Source of the DNA: Winslowiella toletana
Lineage (GTDB): Bacteria > Pseudomonadota > Gammaproteobacteria > Enterobacterales > Enterobacteriaceae
Assembly (NCBI RefSeq): GCF_017875465.1
Contig: NZ_JAGGMQ010000001.1
Coordinates: forward strand, 2,356,001 to 2,420,000
DNA: 64,000 nt
Reading direction: 5' to 3'
How positions within the stretch are numbered: position 1 is the stretch's first letter; each line of letters starts with the position of its first letter. The translations under genes and the position numbers were made by a program. This document shows positions 45,160-57,251 of this stretch, piece after piece. Below the pieces are notes generated by a model. It was not told the DNA's origin. It searched no databases and saw only the letters and a list, made by a program, of their open reading frames with translations.

Positions 45160-45745
45160 GTAGCGAAAAGGTGAACAATTATTTAAATTTCTTTCTGACA
45201 GCCTGTTTTTCAAAAGCGCAAAGAACAGTAAACCGAAGTAAATTTGCTGCAATAGCAACGAAACCTCGCTCATAAAGCGTGCTATGGATCACAAATCAGT
45301 AATACAATGGCGAAATATTATACGGTTTTTGCGCGGTTATTATTGAAAAAATAATAACTAAAACCTTATAAATCATAAACCTGCTTTGATTTATTTTAAA
45401 AACGCCCATTATCGTTGATAAAAACCTTATATTGACATCGCCAGCAAACTTTCAATTTCAATAATCCCTTGTCTTACGCCAGCCACTGACCGGGATATAT
45501 TTTCCGGAGTGATTATCGTTTCTCTTAAACAAACAGAGAGAAGTGATATTTTTGATAATGGGATGTGAATTTAACGTTAAATGTAACGGATGATGACGAA
45601 TAATTTCCATCTGCTGATTTAACCTGAATGATAGCGTTCGGGCCGGAAAAAAAGCGGGAGGAAAATGCACGAAAGGCTAATTTCCACGCAGCTTAGCACT
45701 AAACTCAAATGGCTGCAGCCCGTTATGTCCAGACTAAATCAGGGG
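45160..45745. other. Long AT-rich gap between atpI and rsmG
   Basis: No convincing gene. It holds a 9-bp perfect inverted repeat (GTTATTATT / AATAATAAC, 45336-45358) and long A/T tracts. A 70-codon minus-strand reading at 45458-45670 begins with GTG and has no recognisable similarity or ribosome-binding site. The gap looks longer than expected for this operon. Confidence 0.5.
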
Positions 45746-46375
45746 TTAATTCGCCTGAATAATCACCAGATGACGTTCACCTTCAAGCTGAGGAACCACC
45801 AGACGCACGCTTTTACTGACGCTAAAACCCGCAGGTAAAGTGGCAATTTCGTCCTCTGGCAACACCCCTTTCAACGCATAAAACGCGCCATGTTTCGCCG
45901 GTAAATGGTGACACCAGCTCAGCATATCGTTCAGCGAGGCGAAAGCGCGACTGATAACGCCATCAAACGGGGGTTCTGACGGGAAATCTTCCACCCGGCT
46001 CTGTACCGGGGTGATATTCTCCAGCTTCAGCTCATGTTGCACCTGACGCAGAAAACGCACACGCTTGCCGAGGCTATCCAGCAGCGTGAAATGGGCTTCA
46101 GGGCGCACAATCGCCAGCGGGATGCCTGGCAGTCCGGGTCCGGTGCCAACATCGATAAAACGGCTGCCCTGCAGGTGTGGCTCCACCACAATACTGTCGA
46201 GAATATGGCGCACCAGCATCTGCTGCGGATCACGCACGGAAGTCAGATTGTAGGCTTTATTCCACTTGTGCAGCATTTCAACATAGCCCACCAGCTGGTG
46301 CTTTTGCTGATCGGACAGGGAAATATTGGCGGCGTTTAGCAGAGCGGAGAGTTTGTTGATCACAGCAAGTTCCAT
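45746..46375 (-). CDS. rsmG: 16S rRNA m7G527 methyltransferase RsmG
   Basis: 209 residues from [10 protein letters not shown]; the E. coli protein aligns from the Val5 position, so a GTG start at 46363 is also possible. SAM-binding [17 protein letters not shown] and [15 protein letters not shown] are intact. It methylates G527 of 16S rRNA; loss gives low-level streptomycin resistance. Downstream of mnmG in the usual order. Confidence 0.96.
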   Translation of the reverse strand: MELAVINKLSALLNAANISLSDQQKHQLVGYVEMLHKWNKAYNLTSVRDPQQMLVRHILDSIVVEPHLQGSRFIDVGTGPGLPGIPLAIVRPEAHFTLLDSLGKRVRFLRQVQHELKLENITPVQSRVEDFPSEPPFDGVISRAFASLNDMLSWCHHLPAKHGAFYALKGVLPEDEIATLPAGFSVSKSVRLVVPQLEGERHLVIIQAN

Positions 46376-46379
46376 ATTG

Positions 46380-46399
46380 GGGAGCCTTGTCAGGCTCCC
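46380..46399. repeat. Hairpin between mnmG and rsmG
   Basis: GGGAGCCT-TGTC-AGGCTCCC, one base pair away from the first unit of the REP-like elements (GGGAGCCG...CGGCTCCC). It covers the region just upstream of the rsmG start. Confidence 0.45.
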
Positions 46400-46409
46400 G
46401 TTTCACTGA

Positions 46410-48299
<1,890 letters not shown>

Positions 48300-48404
48300 G
48301 GTACTGCACCTCGCGATTGGACGGTCAGGGAGATTTCCCTGGGGCGTGGATTCTACTCAACTTTAGACGATGGCGAAAGCACCGGGATCGTCAGGTATTA
48401 AAAA

Positions 48405-48660
48405 GAAAGATCTTTTTTATTTAAGGATCTCTTTATTAGATCTCTTATTAGGATCGTCGATCTCTGTGGATAAGCCTCTTTTGATCAAGGCGATCAATCG
48501 ATTAGTGAGGATCGATAGCTGTGAATGATCGGTGATCCTGATCCGTATAAGCTGGGATCAAAATGGCTACTTATGCACAGGGTCAAGGAATGAACAACCT
48601 TGTTCTTGGGATAACAACCGGTTGTTAGGGGGTCAATACAGTAGTTATCCACAAACGATC
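48405..48660. other. oriC: Chromosomal replication origin oriC
   Basis: Three 13-mers of the GATCTNTTNTTTT type start at 48409, 48426 and 48439. DnaA boxes follow: R1 TGTGGATAA (48465-48473), R2 TTATGCACA (48571-48579), an R3-like TTGGGATAA (48606-48614) and R4 TTATCCACA (48645-48653). An IHF-like site GATCAATCGATTA lies at 48492-48504 between R1 and R2. Thirteen GATC sites lie in the interval. The conserved block GTGAATGATCGGTGATCC and neighbours mnmG/mioC confirm identity. The 461-bp gap around it contains no gene. Confidence 0.95.
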
Positions 48661-48760
48661 GCAGTTAAATTGCACAAAATAAGTGAAAAAAACCGCGGAT
48701 CTGGCAAAAAAAAGCAGCGAAAGAGAGTAAAAGAGGCTCCGCAGATCCTCTTTCTGACGA

Positions 48761-49201
48761 TTAAATCAGCGTTTTCCAGCTTTCGACCCATTCCCCTGCC
48801 GGATCTTCCGGGATCTCATGTTGCAGCACGTCGATCTCAAGACGGTCACCAATCCGTTTGCCACCACAGGCAGTTAACAGGGTATCCATCTTCTCTATAG
48901 CCCCGCAGAACAGATCGTACTCGCGGTTGCCGATGCCTACCGCACCATAACGTATCGCTGAGAGATCGGGTTGCTGCTCTTCAATCTCATCAAACAACGG
49001 TTGCAGATTCTCTGGCAAGTCGCCCGCACCATGGGTTGAGGTCACTAACAGCCAGATCCCCTGCAGAGGCAGTTCCTGCAACTCGGGGCCATGCAGAGTT
49101 TCAGTCGTGAAACCGGCATCTTCGAGTTTTTCGGCCAGATGTTCAGCAACATACTCTGCGCTGCCTAAGGTGCTGCCACTAATTAAGGTAATGTCGGCCA
49201 T
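48761..49201 (-). CDS. mioC: Flavodoxin-like protein MioC
   Basis: 146 residues (E. coli 147). FMN-binding SGSTLGSAEYVAEHLAEKL, TSTHGAGDLPEN and GIGNREYDLFCGA. Supports biotin synthase and related electron transfer. It reads towards oriC, so its transcription can influence initiation. Confidence 0.96.
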   Translation of the reverse strand: MADITLISGSTLGSAEYVAEHLAEKLEDAGFTTETLHGPELQELPLQGIWLLVTSTHGAGDLPENLQPLFDEIEEQQPDLSAIRYGAVGIGNREYDLFCGAIEKMDTLLTACGGKRIGDRLEIDVLQHEIPEDPAGEWVESWKTLI

Positions 49202-49349
49202 GATGGGATCCCTGTGCTACAAAGACAGGCATTGTACTCTGTGATTAAGGTGGGATCTACCTGTGGAAAAGCAGGGGTATTCGCAATCTGATACTGCGGC
49301 GCCAGTAACGCCGCCGCGGGAGGATCCGGTGGATAAGGTTATCTACCGG

Positions 49350-49811
49350 TCAGGGCTTAATGGTACGCATAATCGGGTTTTGCAGTGAGATCAGGGTTTC
49401 GGTGGACTGGATCTCATCGATGGTCTGAATCTTATTGATCAACACCTGTTGCAGGGCATCGATCGATCGGCACATCACCTTAATAAAGATGCTGTAATGG
49501 CCGGTGGTGTAGTAAGCCTCAACCACTTCATCAAGACTTTCCAGCCGCGCCAGCGCTGAAGGGTAATCTTTGGCGCTTTTCAAAATGATGCCGATAAAAC
49601 AGCAGACGTCATAACCAAGATGGCGGGGATCAATCTCCACCCGCGTGCCTTTAATAATGCCCGCCTGCTTCATTTTCTCGACCCGCACATGGATAGTGCC
49701 CGGGCTGACGTTAAACACCTTAGCCAGCTCGGCATAGGCGGTTCGTGCGTTATCCATTAGCGCATTCAGGATGCCGCGGTCGAGATTATCTATTTGCAGA
49801 TTGTCCGCCAC
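49350..49811 (-). CDS. asnC: Lrp/AsnC-family regulator AsnC
   Basis: 153 residues (E. coli 152). N-terminal HTH (LDRGILNALMDNARTAYAEL, VSPGTIHVRVEKM) and C-terminal RAM ligand domain (CCFIGIILKSAKDYPS, GHYSIFIKV). In E. coli it responds to asparagine and activates the divergent asnA; here asnA is absent and ovoA follows on the same strand orientation upstream. Confidence 0.95.
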   Translation of the reverse strand: MADNLQIDNLDRGILNALMDNARTAYAELAKVFNVSPGTIHVRVEKMKQAGIIKGTRVEIDPRHLGYDVCCFIGIILKSAKDYPSALARLESLDEVVEAYYTTGHYSIFIKVMCRSIDALQQVLINKIQTIDEIQSTETLISLQNPIMRTIKP

Positions 49812-49907
49812 TGTTTACTCCGGTGAGGGTTAAATAATAGAGATGACTAAACCTAACCGATTATCGGCCATCAGTAACCGGTTATTGTCACAACTGACGG
49901 GAAAAGG

Positions 49908-49931
49908 CTCACAGCCCGGGCAGGCTGTGAG
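49908..49931 (-). terminator. ovoA terminator
   Basis: CTCACAGCC / GGCTGTGAG stem with a 6-nt loop just after the ovoA stop, followed on the minus strand by CCTTTTCCC. Confidence 0.65.
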
Positions 49932-49938
49932 CAGGGGG

Positions 49939-52104
49939 TTAGCGTTTACGCCACAAAGTTAACTGCGCAACGGTGTGCTGATACTTACGTGCGGTTTCAC
50001 GAATGACAAAAGGTACATCCTGCGGCGCGGCGATCTCTTCAAAATCGGCGGCCAGCAGACGTTGCAGCGCCTGATAAGTGGTCAGCGCTTCGCCATTTTC
50101 ACGGATACCGCCCAGCCAGTTCTCCTTCGGTGTAAACTCCTCCAGCCAGGTGTAAGGCGACGACAGCATTAACACCCCACCAGCACTCAGCATGGTGGTG
50201 ATGTCCTGCAGGAAGCGCTTCGGCTGGCGCAGACGGTCGATCAGATTGGACGCCAGCACCAGATCGTAACGGTCGGGCTGTGGTTTCAGGTTACAGGCAT
50301 CGCCCTGCACAAACTGAATACGCGCCGCCTGCTGTGGACCAAGATCGAAATCTTTCAGCCGCACCTGGCGATACTCCACCAGCTCGCCCTCTTCCTGAGT
50401 GACATAGCGAAAATCTTCGCCGCTGGTCAGTTGCAGCGCCACGTCGATAAAGCGCGCCGAGTAGTCCATACCCACCACCTGATCGAAATGACGCGCCAGT
50501 TCGAAGCTGGCGCGACCGGTGGCGCAGCCGATATCCAGCGCGCGGCCACGTTTCTCAGTGACGCGACAGGCAATCTCCACCAGCGCTTTAGCGTAGTTGG
50601 CAACGCCAAAGTATTCCGGCCCGTACTGGAAGTCGAGATACTGCGACACCATGCTGTCGGTTTCATACGGATTCTGCATCATGGTTTCCTGGTGGCTGGA
50701 AACGACATAACGGAAACCAGCGTGCTGGAAGAAGTGGCGGCGAAAGGCATAGCGGGCGGATTTTAACGCTTCGTTACCGGTGGAGATCCAGCTGCCGCCT
50801 TTGATAATCGTATGCTTGCCATCAAAGGTTGGGGTGGAGAAGTCGTCATACAGCGGATGGACCTTAAAGCCTTCCAGACCGTTAATCGGCGTAGTGGTCC
50901 ACTGCCAGACATTACCGACCAGATCGAAAAACTCGCCCTGCGGGAAACGATCCACCGGGCAGGAGGAGGCCCAGTACGCGAGGTTGATATTGCCCGGCGT
51001 CTGTTGCCAGTCTGGCTGGTCGCCCGTCAGCTGCTCGCGCAGTAAATACCACTCCGCTTCGCTGGGTAACTGAATGGATTTGCCGCTGGCATCGGCTTTC
51101 CAGCGACAGAAGGCGGCGGCTTCCAGCTGATTCACTTCCGCCGGCCAGTCCCATGGCATTGCCACCTCTTCCGCCAGCAGACGCAGTTTAAGCTGATCGG
51201 GTTGCGTAATGTCGCCGACCCAAAATGTTGGCTTATCGGCGCGGGAAAACCCCCGCCAGCCCCAGCCTTCGTCATCCCACCACTGCTGCTGCTGATAGCC
51301 ACCGGCGCTGACAAACTCGAGGAATTCCGCATTGCTGACCAGCATCTGGCTGGCTTTAAACGCTTTGACGTCGCTATGCAGCGTGCCGTATTCGTTATCC
51401 CAGCCGTAGGTGTCGTCAGTTTTGCCCTGCGTTACCCGGCCAGCAGCGACGGATAGCAGCTTGTTAGCCGGCACTTGCTGGCGGTTATGCCGTGCCTGCT
51501 GACAGGCAGGCCAGTGAGGCTGCGGTTTCACCCACTCCAGCGGTAACTGACGCATCAGCACGCTTGAGGTTTCCAGATGGATGCGTTCATGCTCAATTCC
51601 CATCAGGATAACCCATGCCGGACTGTTCCAGTCGACGGGCAGCGTAAGCGGCATGGTTTGAATAAATTCGCTGACGATGGTTTTTACTTTGCCGCGATAG
51701 TCACGCAGCTCCTCAACCGCAGGCCACTGATAGTGACTGGTATCGAGATCGTCCCAGCTCATTTCATCGACGCCGATGGCCATCATCGCTTCGATTGCGG
51801 GATCAACACGCTGATTAAGATGCTGACCTGCCAGTAGCTTATTAACGTAAAAGGTGGCGGTATGACCAAAGTAGAAGATAAGCGGATGGCGCAGGGAGAT
51901 CGCCTTCGTAAACCAGGCACGCTGATCGGCCAGACAGTCGAACAGATCTTCGTACAGCTCCCAGGTCTGGGTGAAATAACTGAGGATCTGCTGGCGCTTC
52001 TGCTCAACGTTGTTGCCACTTAAAAGCAGGGTGCGGGTTGGTGCAGGTAAGCCTGCAATGCTGTTGTTATCTTGCTGCGTCACGTCATGCTCCCGGGTAG
52101 CCAA
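49939..52104 (-). CDS. ovoA: OvoA: 5-histidylcysteine sulfoxide synthase / mercaptohistidine N-methyltransferase
   Basis: 721 residues, the size of characterised OvoA. An N-terminal DinB-like domain supplies iron ligands (YFGHTATFYVNKL; HX3HXE in IEHERIHLETSS). The central FGE-sulfatase/EgtB-like domain has YGWDNEYG, LPSEAEWYLL, DLVGNVWQWT and IIKGGSW. The C-terminal class I SAM methyltransferase has ALDIGCATGRASFELA. The enzyme oxidatively joins cysteine to C5 of histidine and later N-methylates 5-thiohistidine in ovothiol A synthesis. The PLP lyase OvoB is not in this window. It occupies the position of asnA in the E. coli order. Confidence 0.93.
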   Translation of the reverse strand: MATREHDVTQQDNNSIAGLPAPTRTLLLSGNNVEQKRQQILSYFTQTWELYEDLFDCLADQRAWFTKAISLRHPLIFYFGHTATFYVNKLLAGQHLNQRVDPAIEAMMAIGVDEMSWDDLDTSHYQWPAVEELRDYRGKVKTIVSEFIQTMPLTLPVDWNSPAWVILMGIEHERIHLETSSVLMRQLPLEWVKPQPHWPACQQARHNRQQVPANKLLSVAAGRVTQGKTDDTYGWDNEYGTLHSDVKAFKASQMLVSNAEFLEFVSAGGYQQQQWWDDEGWGWRGFSRADKPTFWVGDITQPDQLKLRLLAEEVAMPWDWPAEVNQLEAAAFCRWKADASGKSIQLPSEAEWYLLREQLTGDQPDWQQTPGNINLAYWASSCPVDRFPQGEFFDLVGNVWQWTTTPINGLEGFKVHPLYDDFSTPTFDGKHTIIKGGSWISTGNEALKSARYAFRRHFFQHAGFRYVVSSHQETMMQNPYETDSMVSQYLDFQYGPEYFGVANYAKALVEIACRVTEKRGRALDIGCATGRASFELARHFDQVVGMDYSARFIDVALQLTSGEDFRYVTQEEGELVEYRQVRLKDFDLGPQQAARIQFVQGDACNLKPQPDRYDLVLASNLIDRLRQPKRFLQDITTMLSAGGVLMLSSPYTWLEEFTPKENWLGGIRENGEALTTYQALQRLLAADFEEIAAPQDVPFVIRETARKYQHTVAQLTLWRKR

Positions 52105-52157
52105 AGGGTTCAGGGATAATTTATGACTATAGCAAATAAGCTTTGCAGAATGATGTC

Positions 52158-53618
52158 TTAACGTTTCCAGCGGCGCAGCAGGCGGCTTTTCAGCCCGGTA
52201 TCAAAACGCCAGATATGGTCGAAGATGCGCAGAATGCCCGGTTTGCCATGCGCAGACATCGCCACCGCATGAAAGCGCTGTTGCTGCTGCTGCTGGCGTT
52301 GCTTAACGGTTTTTATCAGCGCTTCCGGCAGGCGCTGGGCAATAAAATCAGACACCACCACCGCATCCGCCTCCTGCCAGACCGGCCCTTCCATCCGTCG
52401 CACCACCGCCTCCATACAGGCGGCCAGATCGGTGCCGCCGCGAAAGCGCTGGCTTAAGAAACGGATCGCTTCGGCAATACCGTCGTCGGCGGTCAGCTCA
52501 TAGCCCACCACATCGTGAGCAAACAGCATAATGTAACAGCGGCGTTTATCCGCCAGCGCCACTTTCAGCAGCGCCAGACAGAATGCCTTGGCGCAGCGTT
52601 CGTTAAAGCCGCCCATTGAACCGGAGGTATCGACACAGACAATAAACGGCCCGCGTGGTTGATCTTCATGCTGCTGGTGAGCCGCCGGACGCTGGGTGAT
52701 TTTTTCATGCCAGGCGTCGCCCTGCAGGCGATAGGTCAGCAGACGCTTCTCCACCAGCCGCCGGTAAAACTCAATCTCCAGTTCGCTGATCCCCAACGTC
52801 GCCAGCTCGGGTGGCAGCAGACGCAGGATATCGTCACTCTGATGCAGGCCGCTGACCTCTTCCGGCACGTTGTCGGGTTCACGCACCAGCTGGTGGAAAG
52901 CCTCCATTGGCGCGTCCTGCGACGGCACTGATTTCGCTTCGCGGCTGCGACCCAGCTGTTCCGCCAGCTTCAGCAGCTCCGGCTGCCGGGCGAGGAAATC
53001 GCCATACTGCACAATCAGCTTATAGTCGCCGTACTGTAATTTGCTGGCGCTCATATCCCATAAGCGTCCGGCTGCCGCTTCATCATCATCGGCGAGAAGC
53101 GGCGCCAGCTGGCCGCTAATCGCCAGCCGTTGTTGCAGCTCCGCCAGCAGTTTTTCGCGCTCCTGCTCCAGCAGCTGCTGATTAAGCGTCAGGGTTTGCA
53201 GCGTCAGGTTTAAACGCCAGCGTTGCAGAAACAGCGTGTGCTGCGCCTGGCTGAGATTATCGATATCGGCATGGGCGATCAGCCCGCTGGCCTGTTCGAC
53301 AAACGGCGACTGCAATGCGGTAAGCTCGTTAAGCAGCGGCGCCAGCTGACGCGAAAAGGTGGCGGTACTGATGGTTTGGTATTGCTGAAACAGCGCAAAC
53401 TCTTTCGCCAGCAGTTCAGGCACCGGCGTGGTTTTCAGATTTTCGAGGATCTCCGCCTTCCAGCGTGGCAGATCGCGCAGCAGGGCGTTTTTCATGCCGG
53501 GAAACTTTTCGAAAAACAGCGCCAGTTGCGGCGACGCCAGCAGCACCAGAATCAGCTCTTCGATCATTTCACCTTCACCGATCGACAGCAGGGTGCTGAG
53601 CGTCTCCAGCGAAATCAT
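52158..53618 (-). CDS. viaA: ViaA, VWA-domain partner of RavA
   Basis: 486 residues (E. coli 483). The C-terminal von Willebrand A domain carries the MIDAS motif [14 protein letters not shown] and later [12 protein letters not shown] and VVVSDFIAQ. It activates the RavA ATPase and associates with membrane and respiratory complexes, sensitising cells to aminoglycosides. Start overlaps the ravA stop by 4 nt. Confidence 0.96.
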   Translation of the reverse strand: MISLETLSTLLSIGEGEMIEELILVLLASPQLALFFEKFPGMKNALLRDLPRWKAEILENLKTTPVPELLAKEFALFQQYQTISTATFSRQLAPLLNELTALQSPFVEQASGLIAHADIDNLSQAQHTLFLQRWRLNLTLQTLTLNQQLLEQEREKLLAELQQRLAISGQLAPLLADDDEAAAGRLWDMSASKLQYGDYKLIVQYGDFLARQPELLKLAEQLGRSREAKSVPSQDAPMEAFHQLVREPDNVPEEVSGLHQSDDILRLLPPELATLGISELEIEFYRRLVEKRLLTYRLQGDAWHEKITQRPAAHQQHEDQPRGPFIVCVDTSGSMGGFNERCAKAFCLALLKVALADKRRCYIMLFAHDVVGYELTADDGIAEAIRFLSQRFRGGTDLAACMEAVVRRMEGPVWQEADAVVVSDFIAQRLPEALIKTVKQRQQQQQQRFHAVAMSAHGKPGILRIFDHIWRFDTGLKSRLLRRWKR

Positions 53619-55108
53619 TTACGCGCCTGTTTCAGCTGTTCAGCCACATCCTGCAGACTGGTTTCGATGCGCGCCAGCCAGTCGTCGCTGATAAACAGGC
53701 AGCGCTGATGTTGGCTGAATAACGTACGCTGACCGCGCAGCTGATTCTCCAGCTCATCCAGCGCCTGCACAATCTCTTCCGGCATTGCGCTCTGTTGCTT
53801 GCCCGGCAGCATCAGACGGGAAACCTGTAAGCTGGCGTCACGCAGTGTCAGGCAGTCATTGCCATCCACCTGCATATCCAGCGTCTGGGCAAAACCGATG
53901 CCGTTCAGCTTACCGCGAATGTCGCCCGGCTTTTGCAGCCAGTGATTTAGCGCCTCGCGCGTCACCACCAGATGAGTGACCTGCATATCATGCAGGGTCA
54001 GCGGCTTTTGCAGCATTAAGGTCAGCTGCTCATCACTGAGGGCGGCAGGCAGATCGTAATGCGGTTTACGGCTAAACATACCGCCATGTTTTTCCAGCTT
54101 AATCGCCTGTTCGAGACTTTGCTGCTGTTGCAGCGCCAGACGACGCGCGCCGATCTGCTGCAATTTGATCAGTAGCGGCTGCTGCTGCCAGGCCTGCTGG
54201 GTGATCAGACTGTCGATTTCGCGATCCAGCAGCTTCATCGATTCCACGTCATGCCACAGACAGTCTTTCAGCAGAATCAGGTCGATAGGCGCGATTGCGT
54301 TGCGTCCACTGTAGAATGCGCAGGCCTGCAACAGATGAATGGCCTTTTTCCAGCGGCGATCGGAGATATAAGGCGCATCCGGCAGGGTTTCCAGCTGCTG
54401 GCGCAGCTGATAGATCAGTTCAAAGACGTTATCCGGTAACGCCACCTGCGCGATGCCTTGCTGCCATTCGCGATACTCTTCGTCGCTGATACAGAGGTTT
54501 TCCGCTACCGGATTAATACTCTCATCCTGCTGATGGGTCAGCATGCTGCGGAAGTTCTGCTTCTCATGCACATTATCCAGCCACAGCCGGATCAGCATAC
54601 GGTCATACAGCGCTTCAAGGCCGCTATCGGCTTCCGGTAACTCGTTGGAGGCGGTCACCAGCAGGCGCATTGGAATTGCATCTTCACGGTCGCCATTGCG
54701 GAAGCGGCGTTCATTAATGGCGGTCAGCAGGGTATTGAGAATCGCCGGTCCGGCTTTCCAGATCTCATCAAGGAAAACGATCTCGGCATCGGGCAGATAG
54801 CCTTTGGTCAGGCGCTGATAGCGACCCTCATCTTTTAACGCCTGAATCGACAGCGGGCCAAACACCTCTTCGGGGGTGGAGAAACGGGTCATCAGGTATT
54901 CAAAAGCGCGGGCATGTTGGAAGGCATACTTCAGACGGCGGGCAATCAGGCTTTTAGCAATGCCCGGTGGCCCGAGCAGAAACACGCTTTCACCGCTCAG
55001 CGCGGCCAGCAGGCAGAGACGTATCGCGTGGTGACGCTCATACAATCCTTTCTCTAACGCATTGCTGAGGCGTGAAATTCTTTCTGCCAGTAAATGAGGT
55101 TGAGCCAT
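53615..55108 (-). CDS. ravA: MoxR-family AAA+ ATPase RavA
   Basis: 497 residues (E. coli 498). Walker [16 protein letters not shown], Walker [15 protein letters not shown], sensor region [14 protein letters not shown]; the C-terminal LARA domain follows. It binds the inducible lysine decarboxylase LdcI in E. coli and acts with ViaA. First gene of the ravA-viaA pair. Confidence 0.96.
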   Translation of the reverse strand: MAQPHLLAERISRLSNALEKGLYERHHAIRLCLLAALSGESVFLLGPPGIAKSLIARRLKYAFQHARAFEYLMTRFSTPEEVFGPLSIQALKDEGRYQRLTKGYLPDAEIVFLDEIWKAGPAILNTLLTAINERRFRNGDREDAIPMRLLVTASNELPEADSGLEALYDRMLIRLWLDNVHEKQNFRSMLTHQQDESINPVAENLCISDEEYREWQQGIAQVALPDNVFELIYQLRQQLETLPDAPYISDRRWKKAIHLLQACAFYSGRNAIAPIDLILLKDCLWHDVESMKLLDREIDSLITQQAWQQQPLLIKLQQIGARRLALQQQQSLEQAIKLEKHGGMFSRKPHYDLPAALSDEQLTLMLQKPLTLHDMQVTHLVVTREALNHWLQKPGDIRGKLNGIGFAQTLDMQVDGNDCLTLRDASLQVSRLMLPGKQQSAMPEEIVQALDELENQLRGQRTLFSQHQRCLFISDDWLARIETSLQDVAEQLKQARK

Positions 55109-55350
55109 AATCAGTAAATCATCCTTTTCTGCCGCTTATCAGGCGAGCGCTAACACTACTGGCTATCATGCTTGAAAGACTTGATACCAGTCAGCTTTTT
55201 TATCGCGAAAGGGTGAAGATGCACGCCATTTGAAAATCTGAACCGCGACCAGGGGTAGGCTTTTATGGTATTTCGTGCATACTGTGCGGTTTTTGCGAGT
55301 TCGGGCCGCGCGCATCCGCGTGTTATTCCGCTTCAACAAAAGATAACATT

Positions 55351-57219
55351 ATGAGTTCTGACAAGAAGCAGTCCCTTGGCGCCGTAACACTGGCCGCGAT
55401 AGGTGTGGTTTATGGCGATATCGGTACCAGTCCGCTGTATACATTGCGTGAATGTTTATCCGGCCAGTTTGGTTTTGGTGTAGAACGTGACGCAGTTTTT
55501 GGCTTTTTGTCACTGATTTTCTGGCTGCTGGTGCTGGTGGTGTCGCTGAAATATCTCAGCTACGTGATGCGTGCTGATAACGCCGGTGAAGGCGGGATTC
55601 TGACTCTGATGTCGCTGGCCGGCCGTAATACCGGCGCCCGCACCACGGCGTTTCTGGTGATTATTGGCCTGATTGGTGGCAGCTTCTTCTATGGCGAAGT
55701 GGTGATTACCCCGGCGATATCGGTGATGTCGGCGATTGAAGGTCTCGAAATCGCCGCGCCTGCGCTCGACCCTTATATTGTGCCGATGTCGATTGCGGTG
55801 CTGACGCTACTGTTTGTGATCCAGAAGCACGGCACCGGGATGGTCGGCAAGCTGTTTGCGCCGGTGATGCTGGTGTGGTTTATCGTGCTGGCGGTGCTTG
55901 GCGCACGCGGTATTCTCGCCAATCCCGAAGTGTTGCAGGCGCTGAATCCGGCGTGGGCGATTCACTTCTTTATCGAATATAAGCAGGTTTCTTTCTTTGC
56001 CCTTGGCGCGGTAGTGCTGGCGATTACCGGGGTGGAAGCGCTGTATGCCGATATGGGGCACTTTGGTAAGTTCCCGATTCGCCTGGCGTGGTTTACTGTG
56101 GTGGTGCCTTCGCTGGCGCTGAACTACTTTGGTCAGGGCGCGCTACTGCTTAAACATCCGGAAGCGATTAAAAACCCGTTCTTCCTGCTGGCTCCCGAGT
56201 GGGCGCTGATTCCGATGCTGATCCTCGCCACCCTGGCGACAGTAATTGCCTCGCAGGCGGTGATTTCCGGCGTCTTCTCGCTGACGCGTCAGGCCGTGCG
56301 TTTAGGCTATCTGCCGCCGATGCGCATTATTTACACCTCGGAAAATGAATCCGGCCAAATCTATATCCCGGTGATTAACTGGCTGCTCTACTTTGCGGTG
56401 GTGATTGTTATCGTCAGCTTTGAGCACTCCAGTAACCTGGCGGCGGCTTACGGTATTGCGGTGACCGGCACCATGGTGCTGACGTCGATTCTCAGCTGTA
56501 CGGTGGCGGTGAAAAACTGGGGCTGGAATCGCTATCTGGTATGGCTGATTCTGCTGGCGATGCTGTGCATTGATGTGCCGCTGTTTAGCGCCAACCTGGT
56601 GAAAATCTTCTCCGGCGGCTGGCTGCCGCTCTGCCTGGCGCTGGTGATGTTTATCGTGATGACTACCTGGAAAAGTGAGCGTTTCCGCCTGCTGCGTCGT
56701 ATGCATGAACACGGCAACTCACTGGAAGCGATGATCGCCTCGCTGGAGAAATCGCCGCCGGTGCGGGTGCCCGGCACCGCCGTCTATATGTCGCGTGCAC
56801 TCAATGTAATTCCCTTTGCCATGCTGCATAATCTTAAGCATAACAAAGTCTTGCATGAGCGGGTGGTATTGCTGACGCTGCGCACCGAAGATGCGCCTTA
56901 CGTGCATAATGTGCGACGCGTGACCATTGAGCAGCTGTCGCCGACTTTTTGGCGAGTGGTGGCCAGTTATGGCTGGCGTGAAACGCCAAACGTGGAAGAG
57001 ATCTTCCATCGCTGTGGTCTGGAAGGCTTAAGCTGCCGCATGATGGAGACGTCGTTCTTTATGTCGCATGAGTCGCTGATTATCGGTAAGCGCCCGTGGT
57101 ATTTGCGTCTGCGCGGCAAGCTGTTCCTGGCGCTGCAACGTAATGCGCTGCGCGCGCCGGATCAGTTTGAAATCCCGCCGAACCGGGTGATTGAACTGGG
57201 GACGCAGGTCGAGATTTAA
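55351..57219 (+). CDS. kup: Low-affinity potassium transporter Kup
   Basis: 622 residues (E. coli 622). Signature [20 protein letters not shown] near the N-terminus, 12 membrane segments to about residue 440, and a cytoplasmic C-terminal domain. K+:H+ symport important at low pH. The 242-bp gap upstream, divergent from ravA, is AT-rich and holds no gene that I can see. Confidence 0.97.
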   Translation: MSSDKKQSLGAVTLAAIGVVYGDIGTSPLYTLRECLSGQFGFGVERDAVFGFLSLIFWLLVLVVSLKYLSYVMRADNAGEGGILTLMSLAGRNTGARTTAFLVIIGLIGGSFFYGEVVITPAISVMSAIEGLEIAAPALDPYIVPMSIAVLTLLFVIQKHGTGMVGKLFAPVMLVWFIVLAVLGARGILANPEVLQALNPAWAIHFFIEYKQVSFFALGAVVLAITGVEALYADMGHFGKFPIRLAWFTVVVPSLALNYFGQGALLLKHPEAIKNPFFLLAPEWALIPMLILATLATVIASQAVISGVFSLTRQAVRLGYLPPMRIIYTSENESGQIYIPVINWLLYFAVVIVIVSFEHSSNLAAAYGIAVTGTMVLTSILSCTVAVKNWGWNRYLVWLILLAMLCIDVPLFSANLVKIFSGGWLPLCLALVMFIVMTTWKSERFRLLRRMHEHGNSLEAMIASLEKSPPVRVPGTAVYMSRALNVIPFAMLHNLKHNKVLHERVVLLTLRTEDAPYVHNVRRVTIEQLSPTFWRVVASYGWRETPNVEEIFHRCGLEGLSCRMMETSFFMSHESLIIGKRPWYLRLRGKLFLALQRNALRAPDQFEIPPNRVIELGTQVEI

Positions 57220-57222
57220 ATT

Positions 57223-57250
57223 AACGGGCGGCAGCGATGTCGCCCGTTTT
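57223..57250. terminator. Convergent terminator between kup and qseC
   Basis: AACGGGCG / CGCCCGTT stem with a 10-nt loop followed by TTTT on the plus strand. Confidence 0.65.
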
Positions 57251-57251
57251 G

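Noticed and set aside
45458..45670. 70-codon minus-strand open frame in the atpI-rsmG gap
   Set aside because: Starts at GTG without a ribosome-binding site and shows no similarity or coding character.
49321..49345. DnaA-box-like GGTGGATAA downstream of asnC
   Set aside because: One mismatch to the box and outside the conserved origin; too weak to list as a site.
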